From NCBI GenBank assembly GCA_949293925.1, contig CASFFI010000060.1:1-22757 (forward strand): a stretch of 22,757 bases of DNA, written 5' to 3'. This DNA comes from an uncultured Christensenella sp. GTDB taxonomy: Bacteria; Bacillota; Clostridia; Christensenellales; UBA1242. Of the stretch, positions 6,912 through 17,800 are shown piece after piece. The notes under the pieces were generated by a model, which saw nothing but the letters and a program-made list of their open reading frames with translations, did no database searches and was not told the DNA's origin. The first letter of the stretch is position 1; each line of letters begins with the position of its first letter. The position numbers and the translations under genes are program-made.

Positions 6912-8304
6912 ACTTTTCAATAACATATTCATTGTTTGCTTTGTCTATTATATTATATCCTAATGATAAAATTTGATTTCTTAATTCATCGCTGAGTTTA
7001 TAATTTTTATTTAATTTTGCTTGTTTTCTAAGTTCTGCAAGTTCAATTATATTTTCAGGGATTTCGCTATTTTGATTTTTGTTTAATTGTAACACATTTC
7101 GCTCAATATTTAATCCTAAAACTTTATCAAATTCTAGTAATAGATTATATATTTTAACACTTTTAATTTTTGTTTTTAATAAATTCCACATTACAGCAAG
7201 AGCTATTGGTGTGTTCAAGTTATCGTTTATTGCTTCTGTAAACTGTTTTTTGTAATTTTCTATTTCTTCATCTGAAATATCGTCTTTCCCAAATTTGTTT
7301 GCAAATGCTAATCTGTATAATTTTGAAACTGCTTCTTTTGAACCTTTTAGTGCGTCAAATGTGAAATTTTGAGGCTTTGAATAATGCGCAGATAAATAAA
7401 AATATCTTAAGTCTGTTCCGCTAAATCCTTTTTCTTCAAGGTTAGATAGTGTATAAATGTTTCCTAAACTTTTACTCATTTTTTCACCATTAAACATTAA
7501 ATGTTCAAAATGGAACCATATATCTACTACATTATGTCCTGTTATTGCATAATTTTGTGCAATCTCATTTTCGTGGTGAACGGTTTTGTGCTCAACTCCA
7601 CCTCCGTGAATATTGATGTGCTCTCCTAAATACTTATTACCAATGGCAGAACATTCAATATGCCAACCTGGATATCCTTTTCCCCAAGGGCTATCCCATT
7701 GCATAATATGCTCTTTAGGGGCTTTAACCCATAAAGCAAAGTCTGCAGGATTTCTTTTTTCTGCGTCTATTTCAATTCTGGCTCCGCTTAATTTCTCTTC
7801 TTGATTCATTCGCCCTAATTTGCCATAATCTTTAAATTTAGAGGTGTCAAAATATATTCCTTTTGAAGTTTCGTATCCGTATCCGTTATTTATTATCTTT
7901 TGAACACATTCTATAATTGTGTCAATAACACTTGTTGCAGGCACAATATGTTCAGGTGTTTCAATGTTTAATTTTTTCATATCTTCAAAACACTTGTTCC
8001 AATAAAACTTTGCAATTTCTTCAGGAGTTTTATGCTCTCTTTTGCTTGCTACTAGCATTTTGTCATCACCACTATCCTGGTCTGATGTCATGTGTCCAAC
8101 ATCTGTGATGTTCATTACGTGATTAATTTTATAACCATTCATTTTTATTGCACGACGCATAGTGTCCATTACATAAAAGGCACGCATATTGCCAATATGC
8201 TGAAACCAATAAACTGTAGGTCCGCAAAAATAAAAATTTACGGTGTTGTTGATTGCTTTTAAACTTTCCTTTTCTCGCGTTAAACTATTTAAAATTTTTA
8301 ACAT
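6910..8304 (-). CDS. cysS: cysteinyl-tRNA synthetase
   Basis: Class I aminoacyl-tRNA synthetase that charges tRNA-Cys with cysteine in the cytosol. The 464 residues match the usual length (461 in E. coli). Signature elements are CGPTVY with the first zinc ligand Cys27, the HIGN form of the HIGH motif (36-39), the zinc site Cys218 in WHIECSA and His243/Glu247 in HHENE (a tight Zn site that selects cysteine), KMSKS (275-279), and a C-terminal helical domain starting near 330 with the conserved LNTP and later LRKQAK region. The ATG is preceded by GAGG (8310-8313) at 5-base spacing. It has its own consensus promoter and terminator, so it is a single-gene unit. The leader is about 30 bases, too short for a T-box. 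Confidence 0.97.
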   Translation of the reverse strand: MLKILNSLTREKESLKAINNTVNFYFCGPTVYWFQHIGNMRAFYVMDTMRRAIKMNGYKINHVMNITDVGHMTSDQDSGDDKMLVASKREHKTPEEIAKFYWNKCFEDMKKLNIETPEHIVPATSVIDTIIECVQKIINNGYGYETSKGIYFDTSKFKDYGKLGRMNQEEKLSGARIEIDAEKRNPADFALWVKAPKEHIMQWDSPWGKGYPGWHIECSAIGNKYLGEHINIHGGGVEHKTVHHENEIAQNYAITGHNVVDIWFHFEHLMFNGEKMSKSLGNIYTLSNLEEKGFSGTDLRYFYLSAHYSKPQNFTFDALKGSKEAVSKLYRLAFANKFGKDDISDEEIENYKKQFTEAINDNLNTPIALAVMWNLLKTKIKSVKIYNLLLEFDKVLGLNIERNVLQLNKNQNSEIPENIIELAELRKQAKLNKNYKLSDELRNQILSLGYNIIDKANNEYVIEK

Positions 8305-8342
8305 ATTTACCTCGTTAAATTAAGTATATGAATTTTTTAGAA

Positions 8343-8371
8343 ATTATATCAAATCAATAAAGATATGTCAA
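8343..8371 (-). promoter_or_regulatory. perfect consensus promoter of cysS
   Basis: Minus strand: TTGACA (8366-8371), 17-bp spacer, TATAAT (8343-8348), both hexamers exact. Expected start near 8336, leaving a leader of about 32 bases. Confidence 0.92.
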
Positions 8372-8763
8372 TGTAACAAAATTTAAATAAAATAAATATT
8401 GTTTATATTATCAAATATTAATAAAAAAAAACAATCTAAATTAATCAAAAAAACAATCTAACAAAAGTAATAAAAATAATATTGTTAAAAAATTTAAAAT
8501 TAAAAAATAAAAATATTATAATTTAATACAAAAAAATATTAAAAAAATAAAAAAAATTGATAAAAAAACGAAAAAAATCATTAAAAAATGTAAAATTATT
8601 AATAAATTTGTAAAAAATATTAAAAACAAAATAAAAAAATAAATATTTATTTAATTAATTTTTAAATAATATTGTTTAAAAATTTGTAATTTATTTTAGC
8701 TGAAATATTCAATAAATAAATAATTCACGAAAATAAAATAATTTAAAAAATAAAAAAAATAAA
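8372..8763. other. extreme A-tract intergenic region
   Basis: About 390 bases between the divergent cysS and lipoprotein promoters. In 8401-8760 I counted about 27 G or C in 360 bases. Runs of 5-9 A separated by one to three T or other bases are frequent on the plus strand, so the DNA is expected to be stiff or curved. No ORF, hairpin terminator or RNA gene is visible. Confidence 0.75.
8425..8461. repeat. two direct repeats spaced 22 bp
   Basis: AAAAAAACAATCTAA occurs at 8425-8439 and again at 8447-8461, exact over 15 bases with a 22-bp period (about two helical turns). It lies 54-90 bp upstream of the cysS -35. It could be a pair of protein-binding sites or simply a duplication in low-complexity DNA. 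Confidence 0.5.
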
Positions 8764-8792
8764 TTGATAAAAATACTATAAAGTGTTAAAAT
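8764..8792 (+). promoter_or_regulatory. promoter of the surface-protein operon
   Basis: TTGATA (8764-8769), 17-bp spacer, TAAAAT (8787-8792). Start expected near 8799, 27 bases before the ATG. A TATAAT at 8807-8812 is closer to the gene, but its start site would fall in the ribosome binding site AAGGGG (8815-8820), so it is less likely. Confidence 0.75.
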
Positions 8793-8825
8793 AATTATTA
8801 ATAAAGATATAATTAAGGGGTTATT

Positions 8826-11800
8826 ATGTCAAAACAAAAGAATAAATTGTTAAATGTTATGCTACTGTTAATTGTGGCGTCTGTTTTATGCTTTTGTAGT
8901 GGTTGCTTTAAGGACAAAAGTGTCTTTATAAATGTTAGTAGCATAAGTGTAGAAGAAAATTCCATTTCTATATTAATTGGTGAAACTTATACTCCAAAGG
9001 TTAGTATATACCCTAGTTATGCTTCTAATAAAAATTATAATCTTTCTTATGTTGGTGAAAACAATCAGATTTTTGATATTCAAGATAAATCCATTATCGG
9101 CAAATCAGTTGGTTCTGCTTGGTTACAAATTAGTTCAGTTGATATGAATAAAACGACATTGATTTCTGTTACTGTGTTATCAAAGGCTATCCAACTTGAA
9201 ACCCCTAACGAAATAAATTTTGAAAATAACAATTTTATTGTAAACGCTAATGCTTACACAAATTCCTATGAATTTGGATTTTCTTATGATGGTGAAGAAT
9301 TTAAAACTATTAATATAGTAGGCACTAATAAAATTAATTTTGATGAAATTTTTAATAACGATTTTGAAGTGTTATACAATCAACCTTTAATAGTTAGAGT
9401 TAAGGCGGTTGGAAACACTAATGCTTACCTTGATTCTGAATATTTTGAAACAGAATTTGTTTTCACAGAGCCTGTAAAAGATTTAAAAATCATTCAAAAT
9501 AATGAGATAAGTTTTTTAGCAAACGCCGGAGAATATAGTGTTAAAATATTTTCAGAAAATGGAAATTTAATAAACAATTTAAGTTTGTCCGCCATTGAGA
9601 ATTCTCAAACTTTAATTATTCCTGACGAAATTTTAAAAGCATTAAGTTCAGGTCATTACACTATTGTTGTTGAAAGTTTATCTAGTTTGTATGAACATTA
9701 TGTAATTAAAGGTGAAAGTGTATTGTCATTTTATGTGGCTCCTAAAGTAAACAACATTAATATTACAAATTCAAGTATGGCTTGGGAGTATTTAGATAAT
9801 TCATTTTCATATTTAGTTAAAATTTTTGACGCTCAAGATATTTCAAACGAGTCAGATATATTTAATGTTGAACCTTTATTTGTGTCTGATAATCTAAAAT
9901 CAAACTCTGTTAATTTAGATGGAAAATTGATAGAATACGGGGATTTTATTGCAGTTGTTTTTACAACTAGTGAAGAAAAAAATACATTCACAAAATATAG
10001 TTTTTCTAGTTACAATTTCTCAAAATTAAACGATGTTGAAAATTTGACCGCAGAAGATAATTTTGCAATTTGGAACGCAGTGCCAAATACTAATACTTAC
10101 TATTTAGATATTCGTTCAGCAAGTTTACAAAAAATAGTTACAGTTAGCACAAATAGATATGATTTTAGCAATTTGCCTGCTGGCAATTATACTATTAATA
10201 TAAAAGCACTTGGCAGTGGATTATTAAGTTCAAATTCTAAATCATACAGTATAACAAAGTTACCTAAAATTAACGGGTATGATATTATAGATGAAGTTTT
10301 AACATTTGAAACAAATTTAACGGATTTTTATATTTACATTTATTTAAATGATGTAATAGAACCCGTAAAAATATTAAACAACACAAAAGAAGTTAATTTG
10401 CGAGAAATTATACCGCAGGGAGATAGTAACACTCTAAAAATTAAAATTGTAAAATCTGGATATATTTCTAGTGATTATTATATTATTGAAGGGGTAACAA
10501 AACCTGAACAAGTAACTGATTTGCGAATTGAAAATGGTGTTTTAAAATATAATTCAAATTTGAATAATTCTAATTATAACATAAAAATCTATAAAAATAA
10601 TGAGAGTGAAAATCCTTGGAGTTTAATAGAAAATTTAACTTTACTTGAAACAAATTTGGATTTGATGAATATTGAATCTATAGTTGCAGGGCATTATAAA
10701 GTTGTAGTAAAAATTGTGTCAAGCAATAATTTACATATTGATAGTGAAAATGTTGAAATAGAATTCGACAAATTAGAAACACCTATTTTACAAGTAAACG
10801 ACAATTCTTTAGTCTGGGGCGAAATTGCAAATTCTACTGGCTATCAGATTATAGGAATTGATAATCAAGAAATTATAACTAATAATAATTTTGATTGTTC
10901 TAATATACTAGCAGGAGAGTACAATGTTGAAGTTGTGGCAGTTGGTAATGGAACAAATATATTAAATTCATCTTATAGCAATACTATTAAAATAGCATCT
11001 ATCGCAGATACTAAAATATCATTTAATAAGGAAAGTGTTAATTTGGTTTTGGAAAATGTATTCTCAAAATACATTTTAAGCTATAATATTTCTTATAATA
11101 TTGATGAAAATAATTATACTTTATCCACAATAAACACACCAACAGATGTTGAAAATGTGGATATCTCATCAATTTTTACAACTGCTGGCAATTATAATAT
11201 ATCAATTTCAACAAATTTGATTTCAAGAGAAATTGATAGTATGTATTTTATAAACAATACAACATCTAATATAGTTATTAACAAACTAAAATCTATTAAA
11301 GACAGCGAGATTTCTTTAAATGAAAATAATTTGATAATAACTTTTGAAGATAGTTCGTACAACAATTATTCTATTTTAGTAAATGTTAAAAATAAAATTA
11401 CTAATCAATACGAATTATCAAATGTTATATTAAATTCAGTCGAAGAAATGTTTAAATTACCATTAAATGAACTTTTGGCTGATAGTGAAACTGCATTTGA
11501 ATTTGAAATGAAAGTTTTAGGCGGGCTTGACAGTGTAGATAGCGATTTAATCATTAAAAATTTCTACAAATTAGGAAAAGTTTTAAATATTTATCGCGAA
11601 GGGAATTCGATTTACTTCAATGCAGTTGCAAATGCTGTTGATTATAAAATTAATCTTTATAAAGATGGTGTAAAAAATAACGAATTAAGCATAGACTATG
11701 AAGAAGTTGCAACTAACAAATTTAGACTTATTGTTCAAAATTTAGATGCTGAAAATATTGATTTGGCAGATGCTTTAGTGAACTTAAATAGTTATGAAAT

Positions 11801-14800
11801 TGAAATAATTGCAGTTGGAAATTCTGAAAGTTATTTTGATAGTGTACCTTCTGACAAGTTTGAAATTATTAAGTTGGCAGAAACAAAATTTACAATAACA
11901 AGCAATATAGATAGTGTGATATTGACCTATGAAAATGTAGAAAATGCTGTTTCATATGAAATAAGTGTTATTGATTCAAATGGACTTGACACTGTTTTAC
12001 AAACAGATGAATTTTATTTGGATTTGTCTGAATATGATTTTTCTGATGGAATTGAGATTAGTATTAAATCTATTGCAGACACTTCTTCAAATTACTATAA
12101 TAGTAGCATTAATTTAACATCTACTTTGATGAATTTATTAAATCCGACTTTGTCTGTAAAAAATGGGAATTTATCTTGGGACAATCCTAACACTATACCT
12201 GATGTTAAATATCAACTTTTAATAGATGAAAAGCAGGTTAATGTGTTTGATTCAACTACTTTAAATTATGTTTTAGATAATCAATATTTAGCAGGTAGCC
12301 ATACAGCAAAAATAAGAGCAGTAGCTGATTATTCATCTGTTATTTTAAATGACAATCAAATTGTATATTGTACTAATTTCACATACAACAATTTGACAGC
12401 AACAAAACTTGAAAATGTTTATAATTTAGTAAGAAGTGGTCAAAATATTATCTTTACAAGAAATGACAACGCAACAAGTTATGATGTTTATGTTGATGGA
12501 GAAAAAGTAACCTCTTATACAAATAACGATGTTGAATTTGGGCAAAATTATATTGTAATAAGAAGCAATGATAAAGCTATTGTTGAAAGTTTATCAGCAG
12601 GAGAACACACTCTTCAAGTGCAAGTAATAGGTGGAAATACTTTCATTTCGAGTGATATAAGTAGTGAATTTTTAATAAATAAACTTGATATAAACAATTT
12701 TGACATTATATCTAATTCTAGTGGTGCTAAATTATTTTTGCAAAGTGTAGAAAATGCTGAAAGTTATACTTTATCCTTAACTGGAGAATTAGGCGTTACA
12801 AAAAATATTGTTGTTCTAAATAACGATGAAATAGATTTGTCAAGTATTATTGAAGAAAACAAAGCGACGTTAAATGGTGATATTAAATTGCAAATTATAT
12901 GCAATGCTGAAACTGACTCATATTTTAATTCAAGTCCTACAGATATTGTTGTTTTAAAATTATTAGGCACGCCTATTTTTGATGATGGTACCAGTGAAAC
13001 ACCTTTAGATTATTCAGCTGGGGCTATAATGAAGGTTATCAACGGCGAGTTCTCTTGGAAAGGTAAAGAAAATGAATTGTTCGTTTTATATATTTCAAAT
13101 AATTCAGGATTAAATCAAACTATTTATGTGAATGATGAAAATCAAAGCGTTGCAATTTCTGACGGTTGGTATTCTTATGTCTTATCAGATAAAGATTTAT
13201 ATAAAGATAGCGGTGCTTATGTATTTTCAATGAAATCTATTGTAGAAAATGAAGTTGTGTTTAATTATCAATTAAGTGAAGAAAAAGAAATTGCTTTAAA
13301 TTCGATAACCAGCGAAAAACAAGAGTTACAAAAATATGATACTGTAGATATGTATGTAAATAACGGAAATATTGTTTTTGATAAAGTGGTAATCTCTGGT
13401 GTTGAAGCGAATAGTTATTCCTTTTTGTGTGTAGAATCTGGTCTTACAGGTAATAGCAAAATAAATGTTGAAACTCAAGAAAATTACATTTCTAGCGATA
13501 TGTTGGTGGGCACTGATTTCTCAAATTATATTGTTACTGTTTCTGTTCAAGCACATTCAAGTAGTTCAACAATATTAAATTCTCATATTGCGACAAAACA
13601 ATTTGAACTTTTAAAAGCAACAACAAATGTTCAAGTTAAAAATTCTAGTTTAGATAGTAAAATTATATCCTGGAATAGAGTTGAAAATGCTAGTGGTTAT
13701 AAAGTAATGCTTTTTGAAAAAATTAATGGCGCTTATACGGGAAATAATTATGAAACAATAATAAATAGTCAAGATATTTTAGAAGTTGACCTTGAACAAG
13801 CAATTGATGATTTTGTGTGGAATGCTGGTATATATGATGTTAAAGTTTATTCTTTAGGTGGAAGCGAATTTTTAAATTCAATTCTTTGTGGCGAGTTTAC
13901 AAATCTTACAATTCTACGGACTCTTGAACCTACTGATTTCTCTACAAACGGAGGTCAATATATAAGTTGGAGTCAAGTAGCTGGTAGTTTAAATTATACA
14001 GTTAATATTTATAAATTTAATTATGATATTTTACAATTTGAATTAGTAGAGGGTTTTGAAAATGCCGAAAATGCTACTAATTATTACGATACTGGCAAGT
14101 TGCCTGCTGGAAGTTATGCTATTTCAGTATTGGCAAACGGTAATTCTAGTGAAAAAGTGTTTGCAGGTAAAGAAAGTCAATTGATTGAATTTATTAAGCC
14201 TGAAACAGTTGAAAAAGCGTATGTTGAAAATGGGCAAATTGTAGCAGTTGCTAATAAAATTTCTCCTACTCTAGAAATAACTTTAACAAACGGCGATGAA
14301 AAAATTATTTTAAAAGTTGCTAATAATGTGTCTTATGCTTTAAATGACATTACACAAAACTTTACAAAGAACAATCAGTATTATTTTGATATAGATTGGG
14401 ACGAATACCAAAGATTATATAAGATAGATTGGAATGAAATTTTTGATGATGTTATAGAATATACTTACAAAAATGCTTCGGGAATATTAAACGGCAGTGC
14501 TTATGCTATAAGTCAGGATTATAAGGTAAGTATGCGACTTTTAGGAAACACTCAATATGGTTATGTATTTGATGATGTCGATGTTCCATATATAATTACA
14601 AGGGCATTGATTGTATCAAGTGATAGCATAAATGTTGATAATATTTCTTATCCAAACAAAACAGATGAGAATTCATCAGATGTTTATGTTTTAGATGCTC
14701 CTATCATTAATTATGCTAATGATGTTATCTCATGGACAAAAGAAAAACCTAATGACAATTACAATTTAAATTATGGTTTCTATATGTTTAAAGATTATTT

Positions 14801-17800
14801 CGTTACACTTGATATAACGGATATGAGTATGAAATTTACCTTAAATCCAATTGAATTAGTTTATGGTAGCCAAAATCAATCAGATGAATTTAGCGTTTCT
14901 GGTTTAAGTGGAAGTTATATTACATTAAACGATATTAAATACTTAATGATAACTGATGGAATAACGGAAGTTATTTATAAAGATGTTAGTTATACAATAA
15001 AAGAAAATCAATTATATGTTGATTACTATGGCGTTTCTACACTTGTGAATGCTTCAAATTTTGATAACATTATATTATCTATTCAAAATTCTATAATTGA
15101 CATATCATCATCTGTAATTGACAATCAATATGGAATAAAGTATTACAATTATTCAAATGAAACATATATTGAATTTAATTATAAAAATGTTAGTTATTAC
15201 TATAAAGGAATAACTGCATTATCTAACTTCTATATATTTAAATTTAATTTAAGTGTCGCAGGAGATTTAACTAATAGTTACTCTTATTATGTTGTTAAAT
15301 TTATTGACAACAATCAAACTAGATTTGAATTTAGTGATGATTTGGATACAAAAGTATTGTTAACACGATATGATGGTAGTGAAATCTACTTAAATTACAT
15401 TAACAATATACCTTTTACAGGAAATAACGAATTTATAAGATTTGTTACTATTGAGGGTGAAAGCTCTGAAATTTCTGCGACAACCGGTGCAACATTTAAG
15501 TTTAATGCAGTGCTTTGTGGAGATTATCTGTGTTTCTTAAATTCAAAACCATCAAATAACCTTGTGATTAGTAGATTTAATACAACCAAATTAGTTGAGT
15601 ATTCTAATGAAACTGTTACAGGATTATCAAGTGATGATTTGTTAAAATATAAAGGTAAATTGTACTTTGAATTAAGTCCGCACAACATTATTTATGAAAT
15701 TGGAATAATTGATGTAAATACTTCTTTGGAATTATCAAAAATTTATATTGATGTTAATTATTCAAATAATGAATATACAATCAATAGTTTTGAATATTTT
15801 GTGAAAAATGAATTTAACGAATACGAATTAGTTGAAACTCAAAATAATTTTGTATCTGTAGTAAACTTTGTGTTTGCAGATGGTACAACTTCTCCATCAT
15901 TGATATTTGAACTTCCTAATGAACTTCAAAGTGGAAGATATAGATTTTCTTTAGTTTTAAATCCAAATGAATTTGACCAAATAGGTCAGGACGGCACTTA
16001 TTATATTAAGTCTGAAAAATCAATATTAGAGTTTAAAACAAAACTTGATACTGTATCAATTGGAATTTCTTCTGGACTAATATCTTGGGAAAAAGTAGCA
16101 GGTGTTGATTATTACGAGATTCACTTAAATGATATTGCAAAAATCGTATGCGTAAAAGCAGGAGAAGTAACAAACGGAATTACTATTTCTAATAACACAA
16201 TAATTTGCGATATTGCTACAATTTTTGAAGATTTCCGTTCAAGTGCAAGCGTATCAGTTAAAGTCATTGGTGATAGTTTAAATAATACATTAAATTCAAG
16301 TTTGAGCGATGTTAAAAATGTTGTTATAATTCCTAAAGTATCTGCTAGTTCTATAACAGTTAGTGAAGGTAATTTAGTATGGGCTTATGATGAAAGCTTT
16401 TTAAACGGAGTTGAATTTAGCGATGGTTCTATACAGTATTATAACAATGGACAAGTAGAAGTTATTATTTCATTTACTGATAATTTGGGGACAAATTACA
16501 CTATTACAAAACTTCTTCCTTATACAACTACTAAACTTTCGCTTCTATCTGAAAATAATCAAATTATAGTAGATAGTGGGGTGCTAGTAGCATTATCTAA
16601 TGATTATAAATATAATTTAAAAGTTAGATTATTGGGTTATAATATTTCAGAAAATTATGCATTCTTAAATGCTGGTTATGCTAGTAATACCGATGTGGAA
16701 GGAAATGTTGGATTTATGAAACTTTCTACACCTTCTAATATAATAAGTGTTTCAGCTGACGAGAGTAAAAATGGTTATATAAATTGGGATAAAGTTGAAA
16801 ATGCTGTAAGTTATACTTTAACCATAATAAATGAAGATAAATCGTTATCAGTTGTAGTTGATAATATTACAGATAATTTTTATGAACTTAATGATGAAAG
16901 GTTTGTAGGGAATATTAGTGTCAGCGTTCAAGCATTTGGCGGGGATTCATATTTGAATAGTACAAATAGCGATAGCATAAACTTTGTAAAATTATCTAAT
17001 TTATCATCTAGTCAAGATGTAAGTGTAGATGAAACCGGTAGGGTTTTGAATTGGAAAGAAATAGAAAACGCTTTAAAATATCAAATAGTATTAAAATCTA
17101 ATGAAAATCAAACAGTTGTAAGCAAATATGTTAATACAAATTCATTTAATTTAGATGACTTATCTAAAGAAGAACAAGCAACTTTAGTTGGAACAATCGT
17201 TATTACAATTAAAACCATAGGTGGTGAAGGCGGATATTTAAATGGCAATTCATCTATTGAATTTGTTATAGAAAAACCAGAGTCTTTAAACGAAGGAAGT
17301 GTTGTCTTTGATGATGATTCAAAATTGTTTGTTTGGGACGGAGTTAATGATGAGTCTTACTCATATATCTTTACTTATACTGTTAGAAATCAATTTAATG
17401 CAGAAGATATCAATGTGGTAGAAATATGCAATTATGATAATAATTTTGATTCTGATTTGGGTAAATGGATATTTAGACCTAAATATGTTGGGCTTTTAAC
17501 TGATATAAAAGTTCAAGTTGCTAAAAATAATGGTTATTATTCTGATGCAATACTTGCTACTCCTAATTATTTGTCATTCTATTTATTTGCTTCTGGTAAT
17601 GGAAGTGAAGATAACCCTTACATTATTAAAAACTTTAATTATTCAGATGGATTTGGTGGAAGTATTACTGTTAGTATTGAAGAACAATTAGAAAATGTAA
17701 AATATTATCCTTATGCAAACTTTAAGTTGGAATATGCTGACGCAAAAGAACAAACATCTGGTATTGACTTTTCTAATGTAACATTTATAGCTAATCAAGA

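Noticed and set aside
8401..8760. Replication origin or plasmid-like iterons in the A-rich region
   Set aside because: No DnaA-box clusters and no dnaA, dnaN or rep gene nearby; only a single two-copy repeat is present.
8807..8812. TATAAT close to the giant lipoprotein start as its -10
   Set aside because: Its transcript would start in or after the AAGGGG ribosome binding site. The TTGATA-17-TAAAAT promoter upstream gives a proper leader.
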